Source of the DNA: an uncultured Ruminococcus sp. | GTDB taxonomy: Bacteria > Bacillota > Clostridia > Oscillospirales > Acutalibacteraceae | NCBI GenBank assembly: GCA_902776975.1 | Contig: CACYSI010000008.1 | Location: forward strand, 1 to 40,959 | Length of the DNA: 40,959 nucleotides | Direction: 5' to 3' | Shown: piece by piece, positions 7,385 through 15,990 of the stretch | Layout: each line of letters starts with the position of its first letter | Position numbering within the stretch: position 1 is the first letter of the stretch | Notes under the pieces: generated by a model | Told to the model about the DNA's origin: nothing | Database searches by the model: none | What the model saw: the letters and a program-made list of their open reading frames with translations, nothing else | Translations under genes and position numbers: made by a program

Positions 7385-7873
7385 ATGAAACCGAGAGAAA
7401 AAGACTTTTGCCGCCTTATGACGGCATATGCCGATCCGCTGAAAGCGGCGCGCGAGGCGGGATATAAAAACCCCGACAGAGCGAGTATAGAGCTGATGAC
7501 GCGCGACGATATAAGCGGTGAGATCAGTCGTCTGAGTGAGAATGTCCGCTCGATATACGAGAGATCAGCCGTATGCGGTCTGTACAGGCTCGCGTACGGA
7601 GGTATCGGAGATCCTTTGACGCTCCTTTACCGCAACGATTTGACCGATGAGGAGCTGGGCTCTCTCGACCTGCTGAACGTGTCTGAGATAAAGAGGACAA
7701 AGGACAAGTCTATCGAGATAAAATTCTTTGACAGAATAAAGGCGGTAGAAAAACTGAATGAGATCCTCGGCACGGATACGGAAAAGCGAGAGGGCGGGGG
7801 ACTGATCGACGCGATACTTCGCTCGGCAGAGGCTTTAGGCGCGAACCCGGGAGTGAGCACGGATGAGGTATAA
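7385..7873 (+). CDS. Phage terminase small subunit
   Basis: 162 residues, the size and gene position of a TerS. The N-terminal KPREKDFCRLMTAYADPLKAAREAGYKNP is the helix-turn-helix DNA-recognition start of the Terminase_2 (PF03592) family, and the C-terminal part (DRIKAVEKLNEILG) matches the family's oligomerisation region. It recognises the packaging site and stimulates the large subunit. ATG at 7385 follows AAAGGAG (7374-7380); an ATG ten codons upstream lies inside the palindrome and lacks a binding site. It overlaps terL by 11 bases. Confidence 0.85.
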   Translation: MKPREKDFCRLMTAYADPLKAAREAGYKNPDRASIELMTRDDISGEISRLSENVRSIYERSAVCGLYRLAYGGIGDPLTLLYRNDLTDEELGSLDLLNVSEIKRTKDKSIEIKFFDRIKAVEKLNEILGTDTEKREGGGLIDAILRSAEALGANPGVSTDEV

Positions 7874-9113
7874 GCCTTTTTCGAAGAAACAGCTTACAGC
7901 CATGTTCTGGTGGGCGGAGGGCTCGGGGTTTGAGCGTTACGACGCTATCATATGTGACGGCGCGGTACGTTCGGGAAAGACCTTTTCGCTCTCGTTATCG
8001 TTTGTGATATGGGCTACGTTCAGCTTTGACAAGGCTCTGCTGGGCTTTTGCGGCAAGACGATCACGGCGCTAAGGCGTAACGTGATAATGCCTCTCTTGC
8101 CTTGCCTGAAGGAGCTCGGCTTTGCCGTCAGAGAGAATATCGCTCAGAACAGGCTTACTATAAGTTGCTCGGGGCACGAAAACACCTTCTATCTCTTCTC
8201 GGGAAAGGACGAGAGCAGCGCCTCGCTGATACAGGGCGTCACGCTTTCGGGCGTTATGTTTGACGAGGTGGCATTGATGCCGCGCTCATTTGTCGAGCAG
8301 GCGCTCGCTCGCTGTTCGATAGCGGGCTCGAGGTTTTTCTTCAACTGTAATCCGGAGTTTCCGTCGCACTGGTTTTATAAAGAGTGGATACAGAACAGGC
8401 GTATGAAAAACGCGCTCTATATCCACTTTACGATGCGGGACAACCCCTCTCTCTCCGAGAAGATGCTCAGCAGGTATGAGAGCCTGTATACGGGCGCTTT
8501 TTACCGCAGGTTCGTCTTGGGAGAGTGGGTGAGCGTCTCGGGAGCTGTCTATCCCTTCATGGATGACAGCGGTATGTTCATCCGTCCGCCTGAGCCGCCC
8601 TTTGATGAATACTGTGTCTCATGTGATTACGGCACGGTCAATCCTACCTCGATAGGGCTTTGGGCAAGATCGGGAGATACATGGTACAGGCTGTGTGAAT
8701 ACTACTATGACGCGCGTAAAGAGGGCAGGAGCAAGACCGATGAAGAGCATTATAGTTCTCTTGAAGAATTATGCGACGGTGTTGTCCCTACTGCGGTGAT
8801 AGTCGATCCGTCGGCGGCGAGCTTCATCGAGGTTATACAGCGACACGGCGTATATACCGTCCACAGAGCTGACAACAACGTCATAGACGGTATCAGAAAG
8901 ACCTCTCAGGCTCTCAAAAACCGTGAGATAGTTATTTGCGACACCTGTACCGACGCTATCCGCGAATTCTCGCTGTATCGCTGGGATGAGAACAAGCCCA
9001 GCGATACGGTGGTGAAGCGCGACGACCACGCGATGGATGACATACGGTATTTTGTCAGTTATATAAAGGCGGCGGACGAAGGCTTTGAATGCGCCTTTAT
9101 AGACAGGAGGTAA
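7863..9113 (+). CDS. Phage terminase large subunit (PBSX family)
   Basis: A 416-residue two-domain packaging motor. The ATPase domain has Walker A GAVRSGKT (residues 33-40, Lys39) and Walker B VMFDE (Asp134, Glu135). The RNase H-like nuclease domain has the metal-binding acidic residues Asp255 (SCDYGTVNP), Asp315 (VDPSAAS) and the DDHAMDD cluster (387-393). All catalytic positions appear intact. It resembles the PBSX XtmB group. It would cut and pump DNA into the procapsid with the small subunit just upstream. Conservation of both active sites argues against a long-dead prophage. Confidence 0.93.
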   Translation: MRYKPFSKKQLTAMFWWAEGSGFERYDAIICDGAVRSGKTFSLSLSFVIWATFSFDKALLGFCGKTITALRRNVIMPLLPCLKELGFAVRENIAQNRLTISCSGHENTFYLFSGKDESSASLIQGVTLSGVMFDEVALMPRSFVEQALARCSIAGSRFFFNCNPEFPSHWFYKEWIQNRRMKNALYIHFTMRDNPSLSEKMLSRYESLYTGAFYRRFVLGEWVSVSGAVYPFMDDSGMFIRPPEPPFDEYCVSCDYGTVNPTSIGLWARSGDTWYRLCEYYYDARKEGRSKTDEEHYSSLEELCDGVVPTAVIVDPSAASFIEVIQRHGVYTVHRADNNVIDGIRKTSQALKNREIVICDTCTDAIREFSLYRWDENKPSDTVVKRDDHAMDDIRYFVSYIKAADEGFECAFIDRR

Positions 9114-9117
9114 GGTA

Positions 9118-10254
9118 TTGAAACTTTTTTCATTCGGAAAACGTCCCCAAGCTCCGACTGTGCAGACCTGTACCGCGGCTGACAGGGGCATTATCCCGCA
9201 GTTGCGTTCTGCCCAAAACTGCGCCGAGCTGAAGCTGTACAAGCAGCTCAGAGAAAATGTGCCTGTGATAGACGCGGCTGTGATGAAGCTGGTCAGATTG
9301 CTCGGCAGCTTCAGCGTGGTCTGTTCCGACAGCTCAGCGCAGAATGCTCTTGACAGCTTTGTCTCGGGCGTCAAAGTCGGCGGGACGGGCACGGGACTGT
9401 ACAGCTTTGTTTGCTCATATTTTGATCAGCTGTTGACCTACGGGATCGCTGTCGGCGAGATAGTGACGTATGACGACGGTACCGTAGCGGCGCTGTATAA
9501 CGCTCCCGCCGACGCGGTTGAGCTGAGACACGGCGATAATCCCGTTGATGTGCGTATCTTCGTCAGAGATATCGGACAGCCGCGGGAGGCAGAGCATCCT
9601 GAGCTGATCGCGGTCAGCCTGCTCAATCCCGAGCCCGGTACGTTGCGCGGTACTTCTCTTATGAAGGGTCTGCCGTTTGTCAGTGATATCCTTATGAAAA
9701 TATTTGACTGCGTAGGACAGAACTTTGAGAGAGCCGGCAACGTGCGCTTTGCAGTGACATACAATCCTCCGGCGGGCGCTTCGGCAGTCAACTCAGGTCA
9801 GCGCGTCAAGGAGATAGCCGACCAGTGGGGCAAAGCTATGCGCGACAAGGGCAGAGTATGTGACTTTGTATCGGTAGGCGACGTCAGTATCCGCGCGATA
9901 GGCGCGGACAGTCAGATAATCGACTGTGACGTTCCTGTCAGACATATCCTCGAGCAGATAGTCGCTAAGCTGTCTGTCCCGCCGTTTCTCTTAGGACTCA
10001 GCTGGTCGTCTACAGAGAGGATGTCCGCTCAGCAGGCGGATATACTGACGTCGGAGCTCGATTACTATCGCTCTTTGATCACACCTGTGATAGTTAAGAT
10101 CGCGGGAGTATATCTGCGCTCGTCAGGACTTGATCCAAGTGTGAGCGTAGAGTGGAGCAATATCAGCTTACAGGATGAGACCGAGCTTGCGCAGGCGCGT
10201 CTCGATAATGCCCGCGCGGCTCAGCTCGAACAGGGCTTGGAGGTGAATGTATGA
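9118..10254 (+). CDS. Phage portal protein
   Basis: A 378-residue protein in the portal position, directly after the large terminase. It starts at TTG (9118) with AGGAGG seven bases upstream. Recognisable portal features are the N-terminal DAAVMKLVRLLGSF helix, the central segment RAGNVRFAVTYNPP, and the late LSVPPFLLGLSW and ERMSAQQADILTSELDYYRSLI region that forms the stem and crown of portals. It would form the dodecameric DNA channel at one capsid vertex. It is somewhat shorter than many SPP1-like portals. The stop overlaps the next ATG (ATGA). Confidence 0.8.
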   Translation: MKLFSFGKRPQAPTVQTCTAADRGIIPQLRSAQNCAELKLYKQLRENVPVIDAAVMKLVRLLGSFSVVCSDSSAQNALDSFVSGVKVGGTGTGLYSFVCSYFDQLLTYGIAVGEIVTYDDGTVAALYNAPADAVELRHGDNPVDVRIFVRDIGQPREAEHPELIAVSLLNPEPGTLRGTSLMKGLPFVSDILMKIFDCVGQNFERAGNVRFAVTYNPPAGASAVNSGQRVKEIADQWGKAMRDKGRVCDFVSVGDVSIRAIGADSQIIDCDVPVRHILEQIVAKLSVPPFLLGLSWSSTERMSAQQADILTSELDYYRSLITPVIVKIAGVYLRSSGLDPSVSVEWSNISLQDETELAQARLDNARAAQLEQGLEVNV

Positions 10255-11204
10255 AAAACGGACAGGTAATAAAAAGTGTTGTTGACTATGATGCTCAGAG
10301 TGAGCTGGAGCTGATCAACGGCTATTCACGCCGTCAGATGACTGCCGATGAGGTGTATGTCTTTACGGTAGCTCTGTGCGACAACGATATCGACAGGGAT
10401 AACGAGCGTTTCACGGTCGAGTCGCTGTTCGCGCTCGAAAAGCTCTTTGTCGGTAAGACGGGTATCATCGACCACGATCCGACCGCTAAGAACCAGAAAG
10501 CGAGGATCATCTCTTGCAGAGTCGAGAGCGTTGACGGAGAGACTACCGTGCTCGGCGATCAGCTCTTTCGCCTTACGGCGAGAGCGTATATACCGCGAAC
10601 CGACGGCAACCGCGAGCTGATCGAGGCTATCGAGGCGGGGATCGTCAAGGAGGTATCGGTCGGCTGCAGTATGGGGCACACCATATGCTCTGTATGCCGC
10701 AACGATATGAACTCGCCTTCGTGCAGTCACATCAAGGGCCGTGAGTATGACGGCGCTGTATGCTACGGTGAGCTGACCGAGCCTAAGGACGCGTATGAAT
10801 TCAGCTTTGTCGCGGTGCCGGCCCAGAGAGCCGCAGGCGTGATAAAGTCATGCAAGAAGGAGAAGGATATGGAAGATATTTGCAAGGCTCTCAAATGTGA
10901 GAGCGAGGTCACGCTCTCTAAGGGTGAGGCTGAAAAGCTGACAGAGTATATCGCCCGCCTTGAAAAAGAGAGCGAATATGCCAAAGCGTACAAGGAGGAG
11001 CTGGACAACAAGCTCAGAGCCGCTCTGAAGAGCCGTGATGTAGAGCTTGACTACGCTATAGAGAGCTGTGTGCTCAGAAAGCTGAGTATAAGCGAGACCA
11101 AGGCGCTGATAAAGGCGCTGCTCAAAAAGGAGCGAAGAGTGGTATCGCAGCTCTGTTCGCCCGATAGTGAAAAGACTATCGGCAATACAGAATTTACTAT
11201 TTAA
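10251..11204 (+). CDS. Prohead protease with C-terminal scaffold region
   Basis: 317 residues. The N-terminal 195 look like a phage prohead maturation protease: ALCDNDIDRDNERF (near 42-55), GIIDHDPTAKNQKARI, VKEVSVGCSMG and YEFSFVAVPAQRA are in the order seen in this group. A cysteine cluster near residues 145-171 (CSVCRND...CSHI...C) is unusual and could bind a metal. Residues about 205-300 are highly charged with coiled-coil character, typical of a fused scaffold that is removed on maturation. It sits between portal and decoration/capsid genes, as expected. The protease family is not certain from sequence alone. Confidence 0.75.
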   Translation: MKNGQVIKSVVDYDAQSELELINGYSRRQMTADEVYVFTVALCDNDIDRDNERFTVESLFALEKLFVGKTGIIDHDPTAKNQKARIISCRVESVDGETTVLGDQLFRLTARAYIPRTDGNRELIEAIEAGIVKEVSVGCSMGHTICSVCRNDMNSPSCSHIKGREYDGAVCYGELTEPKDAYEFSFVAVPAQRAAGVIKSCKKEKDMEDICKALKCESEVTLSKGEAEKLTEYIARLEKESEYAKAYKEELDNKLRAALKSRDVELDYAIESCVLRKLSISETKALIKALLKKERRVVSQLCSPDSEKTIGNTEFTI

Positions 11205-11215
11205 CGGAGGTAAAT

Positions 11216-11545
11216 ATGGAAATCAATTTTACAGGTTATCAGGAAAATGTGCTGACCTTTGAGTGTACTGACACAGTCAAGGCAGGCGATCTCGTAGCTA
11301 TGGTCTCTTCGGGTAAGGTGACCAAGGCTTCGGCTGACGGTTCGTTCAGCGGTAAGTGTCTGAGCGTACGCGACGGTTATGCCGCTGTGCAGCTCAGCGG
11401 CTATGTAGAGACTCCCAAGACCGGTACCGTCAATATCGGCTACAACAAGCTCGTAGTCGCGGCGTCGGGCGTCAAGACTGCTTCATCCGGTATCGACCGC
11501 CTCGTTATCTACAGTGACGACACCAAGGTCGGCTTTATTCTCTGA
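11216..11545 (+). CDS. Capsid decoration-like protein
   Basis: A 109-residue, beta-rich protein between the protease and capsid genes. Segments such as TVKAGDLVAMVSSGKVTKAS, RDGYAAVQLSGYVE and GYNKLVVAASGV resemble head decoration or stabilisation proteins of the DUF2190/gpD-like type, which sit on the capsid exterior. CGGAGG precedes the ATG. The assignment rests mainly on position, size and fold-like pattern. Confidence 0.6.
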   Translation: MEINFTGYQENVLTFECTDTVKAGDLVAMVSSGKVTKASADGSFSGKCLSVRDGYAAVQLSGYVETPKTGTVNIGYNKLVVAASGVKTASSGIDRLVIYSDDTKVGFIL

Positions 11546-11563
11546 TAAGAAAGGACTGTTATT

Positions 11564-12571
11564 ATGGCGAAATATGAAAACATAAATCTTGAAAAAGGTA
11601 TGTATCAGAGCGGCAGATCCCTGACCGAGGTTCTGGAGGCTATGGACCCCAGCGAGGAGTACAAGGGTACGTCTCTCGAGGGACTGGACGCTTTCTCTCG
11701 TCAGCTCAAGCGCTTCGATATCAAGGTCAGCGGCAAAGGCTCCGATTGTATCGAGAAGTTCTTTTCTACATCAAACTCAGCCGCGCTCTTTCCGGAGTAT
11801 GTCAGCCGCGCCGTAAACGCGGGTATCGAAGAGGCAGACGTACTGAGCGATATAGTAGCGACTACTACTAAGATCGACGGAATGGACTACCGTTCATGCA
11901 CATCCGATCTCAGCGATGACGATAAGGCTCTCAAGCGCGTAGCCGAGGGCGCGTTCATCCCCGCGACCGAGATCAAGACCGGCGACAATCTGGTACATCT
12001 GCATAAGCGCGGCAGAATGCTCGTGGCGAGCTATGAGGCTCTGCGTTTTCAGCGCATAGACCTGTTCACGGTCACACTCAAGCAGATCGGCGCTTATATC
12101 GCCCGTTCTCAGATGGCTGACGCGGTAGATGTTATTATCAACGGCGACGGCAATAACAACGGCTGCGGTTCTGTCAGCCCTGCTTCTTCGGGCAGCCTGA
12201 GCTATGAGGATCTCATCAATATGTGGAGCGCTCTGTCTCCCTTCAGCCTCAATACCGTGCTCGCTTCCACCTCTGCCATGACGGCTCTGCTGACCATGTC
12301 TGAGATGAAGGACTCTACCGCGGGTCTGAACTTTCAGGGCACAGGCAGGATGATCACGCCTTTAGGCGCCGATCTGATCCACACCACCGCGCTCAGCGGC
12401 AACAATATCATAGGTCTGGACAAAAACTGCGCTCTCGAGATGGTAGTATCCGGAGATGTATCGGTAGACTACGATAAGCTCATAGACCGCCAGCTTGAGA
12501 AGGCTGTTATCAGCTGTATCGCCGGCTTTGCCAAGATCTACAGTGGCGCTTCGAAGAAGCTGACATACTGA
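11564..12571 (+). CDS. Phage major capsid protein
   Basis: 335 residues in the capsid position. Features expected of an HK97-fold shell protein are an N-terminal charged arm (residues 1-65), a segment with VLSDIVATTTKIDGMDYRS, the E-loop-like LKRVAEGAFIPATEIKTGDN, a long helix ARSQMADAVDVIINGDGN that matches the ubiquitous 'G.G' capsid motif, and a C-terminal domain ending near AKIYSGASKK. AAAGGA lies upstream of the ATG. It would form the icosahedral shell in which terminase packages DNA. Confidence 0.8.
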   Translation: MAKYENINLEKGMYQSGRSLTEVLEAMDPSEEYKGTSLEGLDAFSRQLKRFDIKVSGKGSDCIEKFFSTSNSAALFPEYVSRAVNAGIEEADVLSDIVATTTKIDGMDYRSCTSDLSDDDKALKRVAEGAFIPATEIKTGDNLVHLHKRGRMLVASYEALRFQRIDLFTVTLKQIGAYIARSQMADAVDVIINGDGNNNGCGSVSPASSGSLSYEDLINMWSALSPFSLNTVLASTSAMTALLTMSEMKDSTAGLNFQGTGRMITPLGADLIHTTALSGNNIIGLDKNCALEMVVSGDVSVDYDKLIDRQLEKAVISCIAGFAKIYSGASKKLTY

Positions 12572-12585
12572 GGAGGTCGTGACAC

Positions 12586-12945
12586 TTGAGTCTGAAAGAG
12601 ATAATAGAACGCTTTACTCTGGTGTCCGGTCTTGAGATGAAAGATGTGTCGCGTTTTATGCCTATCATCGTCGATTGCAAAGAGTACTTTGAGGAGCATA
12701 TGGCTGACGGGCTGAGCGATGTCGATCTTCGCAGAGCCGCTCACGCCTGTGCCGCTTACGCCTTTTACAGAGTCGCCTTGCTCGGGCGTTTTGACGAGCT
12801 TGTGTCATTTAAGGTAGGCGATGTCCAGATGAGCTCTGAGTCGGCGGGTATCGCGGCAGAAAAGCTGTGGGCAGCCGAAAGGGAGAGCGTCAGCGATATA
12901 CTGGATATCGGCGACAGCTTCGCTTTCAGGAGCGTGAGAGTATGA
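12586..12945 (+). CDS. Head-tail connector protein (YqbG/gp6-like position)
   Basis: 119 residues starting at TTG (12586) with AGGAGG nine bases upstream. A helical protein with DLRRAAHACAAYAFYRVALLG and a C-terminal GIAAEKLWAAERESV segment, in the place where head-completion adaptor proteins (gp6/gp15/YqbG) lie. The assignment is by position and helical make-up. The stop overlaps the next start. Confidence 0.6.
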   Translation: MSLKEIIERFTLVSGLEMKDVSRFMPIIVDCKEYFEEHMADGLSDVDLRRAAHACAAYAFYRVALLGRFDELVSFKVGDVQMSSESAGIAAEKLWAAERESVSDILDIGDSFAFRSVRV

Positions 12946-13301
12946 AGCTGACTTCTTATCTTGATCGCGCTCTCAAAAAATTCGGCAATACCGTCATCAT
13001 CACGCGAGACGGCTGCACAGAGGTCGCTAAAGCCTTTGTGCAGCCGCTCAGGCGGCGTCACAGGCTGTATATCAGCGACAGGTATATACCGGCGGGATAC
13101 TTTGACAACCGATATTTGCTGTATATCGGCTCGTGTAAAAATCCTCTTGATACAGGCATGAGAGTGCGCTGCGACAGGATCTTCTACAGAGTCGTGACCG
13201 CGGAAGAATTCACGGCTCATGATGAGGATATCTATGTCTGGGCGATACTGATGCCGGAGAGCAAAGCTAAGGAGGGCTATTATGACGACTTTGATAGATA
13301 A
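12942..13301 (+). CDS. Head-tail joining protein (YqbH-like position)
   Basis: 119 residues, ATG at 12942 preceded by AGGAG (12929-12933) and overlapping the previous stop. A beta-rich protein (TVIITRDG, YLLYIGS, RVRCDRIFYRVVTAEEF, IYVWAILMP) that fits a head-closure protein such as SPP1 gp16/YqbH, which seals the connector after packaging. The family was not recognised directly; context carries the call. Confidence 0.55.
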   Translation: MKLTSYLDRALKKFGNTVIITRDGCTEVAKAFVQPLRRRHRLYISDRYIPAGYFDNRYLLYIGSCKNPLDTGMRVRCDRIFYRVVTAEEFTAHDEDIYVWAILMPESKAKEGYYDDFDR

Positions 13302-13722
13302 CAGGATCGACGAGCTTATCTCAAGAGTAAAGAAGCACGGCGCGATAACAGACTTTTGCTTCATACCGGCGTACCCTCCGAATAAAACTCCCAATCCAGT
13401 CAAAAAATATACCGTAGCCGCCGAGAATCTCGGTACAAAAGAAAAGCGTGTGTTCGTCGGAAACAAAGCAGGATTATCGCTTAACGGCAGACTGTATGAA
13501 GTTAAGCTGAGACTCAGAGTATACGCGCCGTCGTATACCTCGGGGTCTTCACTGCTCAGAGCCTGCGCTCTGCTCGCTGACGCTCTCGAAGCCGAGGACA
13601 GCGAAAGATTTATAGCTGAGACGGCTTTCTCGGGAGTAGGCTTCGATACCTCATCAAGAACCGAGTACAGGGATATACTCGTGACGCTTGAGATGCTTCT
13701 GACAGAGGAGGCGGCGTTATGA
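13282..13722 (+). CDS. Tail-terminator-like protein
   Basis: 146 residues, ATG with AAGGAGGG upstream. The layout (N-terminal helix IDNRIDELISRVKKHG, central strands VKLRLRVYAP, helix LLRACALLADALEAED, then strands YRDILVTLEMLL) follows the tail terminator/XkdJ-like fold that caps the tail and joins it to the head. In PBSX-like operons the sheath gene would come next; here a tube-like gene follows with a four-base overlap instead. Confidence 0.5.
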   Translation: MTTLIDNRIDELISRVKKHGAITDFCFIPAYPPNKTPNPVKKYTVAAENLGTKEKRVFVGNKAGLSLNGRLYEVKLRLRVYAPSYTSGSSLLRACALLADALEAEDSERFIAETAFSGVGFDTSSRTEYRDILVTLEMLLTEEAAL

Positions 13723-14102
13723 GAGAGCTTACTGTACTGCGAGGAAGGGATATCGAGCTTTTTATCGACGATAAGCCGCTTTTCGGCGTTACATCATTTT
13801 CCGCTAAGGAAAAGACCACTTATCACAATGTTCACGAGTTTCTCAGTTCGGCGCCTGTTGACAGAGTTGCTCAGGGCACAGAGTATGAGATCAAGCTCAA
13901 GATCATGGCTATGTTCACGGCTCAGATATCTGCCGAAAGAGCTTTTGATCTCAGACTGAGCGCTGACGGCGAGGAGTTCACATACTGCGGCTGCAGAGCG
14001 ATCTCTGTTGAGCGGGAGACTCAGGGCAACAAGAACGCTGAAAGTATATTCATCTTGACAGCAGACAGCTTAGTAAGGCGGGTGACAGACGATGGACAAT
14101 GA
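13719..14102 (+). CDS. Tail tube-like protein
   Basis: 127 residues, in the position of XkdM, the tube of contractile phages. The start ELTVLRGRDIELFIDDKPLFGVTSFSAKEK resembles tube proteins, where a short strand carrying 'G..G...DG..l..v..f' opens the beta-sandwich, and YEIKLKIMAMF and ESIFILTAD could be the sheet strands. It is a little shorter than XkdM. If this is the only tube protein, and with no tape measure nearby, the tail must be very short or assembled differently. The assignment is from position and pattern. Confidence 0.5.
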   Translation: MRELTVLRGRDIELFIDDKPLFGVTSFSAKEKTTYHNVHEFLSSAPVDRVAQGTEYEIKLKIMAMFTAQISAERAFDLRLSADGEEFTYCGCRAISVERETQGNKNAESIFILTADSLVRRVTDDGQ

Positions 14103-14217
14103 GTCAGTCAACAACTACGGACTATTTGACAGCGAGAGCTTGTCGGAGGATTTCGAACGCGACGCAAGGCGATACAATAAGGAGTTTACCGAGGAACAGG
14201 AGGTAAAGCTGATATGA
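14092..14217 (+). CDS. 41-residue acidic protein at the chaperone/tape-measure position
   Basis: ATG at 14092 overlaps the end of the tube-like gene, and its TGA overlaps the next ATG (ATGA at 14214). The product begins MDNESVNNYGLFDSES and is rich in Asp, Glu and Asn with no hydrophobic core. In PBSX-like operons this place holds the tail assembly chaperone and then a long tape measure. Here only this short frame remains. It could be a remnant or a reduced protein. Coupling to both neighbours suggests it is translated. Confidence 0.6.
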   Translation: MDNESVNNYGLFDSESLSEDFERDARRYNKEFTEEQEVKLI

Positions 14218-14732
14218 AGAACGCCCCTATGAGATTCGGCGGACTGAGCCTCAGCCACAATCCGCATACGCTCAAAATTGAGCACTCGGGCAATATCCGC
14301 GAGCTTATGCCGCCCTGCTGTGAGCCTGACAGCGTATATCTCGGTGAGAGGATAAGCAGAGTATCGGGTGAGGGAGAGATGTACGGTGAGGACTGCATAG
14401 AGCGCTTTGCCGTTCTTGAAAAGCTGTATAAGGCGCATATCCGCTCTAAGCTCGCTTTACCTCACATGAGACCGATATACGCTTATATCAAAGAGCTGGA
14501 GCTGATAGCAGAACCGATGGATAATGTGCTGAGATACCGCTTTGTTTTCACTGAGGCTCAGAGTCCGAGGAAGAGTGAGCGGCTCGGAGTGTATCATACC
14601 GTTATAGGTTCGGAGAGTCTGTGGGATATATCGTACTCTTACGGCGTTCCGATAGAGCGGCTCATAGAGCTTAATACCGGGATACCGTATATAGATGATG
14701 TCAGCGAAGGGACGAGGGTGCGTATATGCTGA
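14214..14732 (+). CDS. Baseplate hub protein with C-terminal LysM domain (XkdP-like)
   Basis: 172 residues. The N-terminal 110 residues (RFGGLSLSHNPHTLKIEHSGNI, then YIKELELIAEPMDNVLRYRFVFTEA) resemble the gp53/XkdP-type hub region. Residues about 125-172 are a LysM domain: YHTVIGSESLWDISYSYGVPIERLIELN...G.RVRI, the peptidoglycan or hub-binding motif found in baseplate proteins of contractile systems. In PBSX this gene follows the tape measure; here it directly follows a 41-residue frame. Confidence 0.8.
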   Translation: MKNAPMRFGGLSLSHNPHTLKIEHSGNIRELMPPCCEPDSVYLGERISRVSGEGEMYGEDCIERFAVLEKLYKAHIRSKLALPHMRPIYAYIKELELIAEPMDNVLRYRFVFTEAQSPRKSERLGVYHTVIGSESLWDISYSYGVPIERLIELNTGIPYIDDVSEGTRVRIC

Positions 14733-15661
14733 GCTTTGTATTCAGCGATATAAACGATCGCGATGTGATATTACCATCGGCTCTTTCTGTCAGAGTTGAC
14801 GTTGATGAGAGCGCTCCCGCGGATTCGCTGTACGCGGTTTTTCCGTATGCCGATACAGCAGAGCTGAAAAGAGTAAAGGTCTACGACGGCGGCAAGCTGA
14901 TATTCAGCGGTGTTATCGACGAAGAGGAGAGGTCGTTTGCGCCATACGGAAAGCAGCTGAGGATCTCGGCGAGGAGCCCCGCAGCTTATCTGCTCGACAA
15001 CGAGGCGGCGCCGTGCTCATATGACCATCCCTCGGCAAAGCTGATATGCGAGAGATATGTTCTGCCTTTCGGCATTACCGTCAGCGATGATGATGACACG
15101 GTGTATTTCGGAGAACAAAACATATCTAAGGGCGCTTCGTGCTGGAGCGTTCTTAAGAGCTTTTGTATAGCTTGCTATTCTTCGATCCCTCGCGTCAGCG
15201 CCGACGGTATACTGTATCTTAAGGGTATGCGCAGGGATGAGAGCGTTTCTTTCGGAAACGGTACAGGTGACATCAGATACTCTAATTTGATCGAAAAAAT
15301 CAAGCGCTGTGAGGAGATATCCGCCGTGCGGGTCAAGACAGCTGCCACCGGCGGTTACACTCTGCCTGTTGTCAACAACGACGCTGATATACGAGGCGTC
15401 AGACGCGAGAGATATCTCAACGCCGTGCTTACCGAAAGCCCCATGAGGTGCGCCGATGATATGATACGCGCAGGCTCACAGAAGGCGTATACGCTCAGGC
15501 TGAGATGTCCCTGCTGTCTGCTCGGCAAAGAGGGATGCGCGGCGAGGGTCAGCGGCATTCATGAGGAATCGCTGTATATCAGCGCTCTGCGCTATAGATT
15601 CAGCGAGAGCGGTGAGTACACCGATGTGATACTGAAAAGGAGGATAAACCGATGTGGTTAA
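14726..15661 (+). CDS. Baseplate hub protein, gpD/XkdQ-like (late control D family)
   Basis: 311 residues, overlapping the LysM gene by seven bases. The opening DVILPSALSVRVDVDESAPADSLYAVFP and KVYDGGKLIFSGVIDEEERSF match hub proteins of the phage late control gene D/gp27 family, which form the ring at the centre of a contractile baseplate. The C-terminal half contains strands and a cysteine pair (CPCCLLG) near residue 258. It would hold the spike encoded by the next gene. Confidence 0.75.
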   Translation: MLSFVFSDINDRDVILPSALSVRVDVDESAPADSLYAVFPYADTAELKRVKVYDGGKLIFSGVIDEEERSFAPYGKQLRISARSPAAYLLDNEAAPCSYDHPSAKLICERYVLPFGITVSDDDDTVYFGEQNISKGASCWSVLKSFCIACYSSIPRVSADGILYLKGMRRDESVSFGNGTGDIRYSNLIEKIKRCEEISAVRVKTAATGGYTLPVVNNDADIRGVRRERYLNAVLTESPMRCADDMIRAGSQKAYTLRLRCPCCLLGKEGCAARVSGIHEESLYISALRYRFSESGEYTDVILKRRINRCG

Positions 15662-15990
15662 GTGAATATCTTACAGGTAAATCATCCGGCGCCGAGCTGT
15701 CGGCGTCGGGAGAGATACGCGCCGCTTCATCAGGCGGTGTCTCGGTCAGCTCTACACGCGACTTTCGCACTCTGCCTGTCATAGCTCCCGCGGGAATAGC
15801 CTATGTGCCGGCGACGGGATCACAGACGGTGGTTTTACCGTCATCCGGCGGCGCGGTGTGCCTCGGAGTGGTATCGGCTCCCCGCGACGGGATCGAAGCG
15901 GGCGAGCTGATGCTCTACTCCGCGGGCGGTGCTTCTATCGTACTGAAAAATGACGGAAGAGTACTGATCAACGGCAGGGCGGTGACATAA
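15652..15990 (+). CDS. Baseplate spike/assembly protein (gpV-like)
   Basis: 112 residues, ATG with AAAGGAGG upstream, overlapping the hub gene by ten bases. An OB-fold-like core (RTLPVIAPAGIAYVPATGSQTVVLPSS, CLGVVSAPRDGIEAGELMLYSAGGASIVLKNDGRVLINGRAVT) follows the pattern of gpV/VgrG-type spikes, where 'GE...Y...G..i.l..dG.v.in' precedes the beta-helix. It is short, with almost no beta-helix needle, so the spike is a minimal one. Confidence 0.75.
   Translation: MWLSEYLTGKSSGAELSASGEIRAASSGGVSVSSTRDFRTLPVIAPAGIAYVPATGSQTVVLPSSGGAVCLGVVSAPRDGIEAGELMLYSAGGASIVLKNDGRVLINGRAVT

Noticed and set aside
12765-13466. A 233-codon minus-strand frame in the phage operon
   Set aside because: It covers three well-supported, overlapping plus-strand connector genes and has no binding site or recognisable content.
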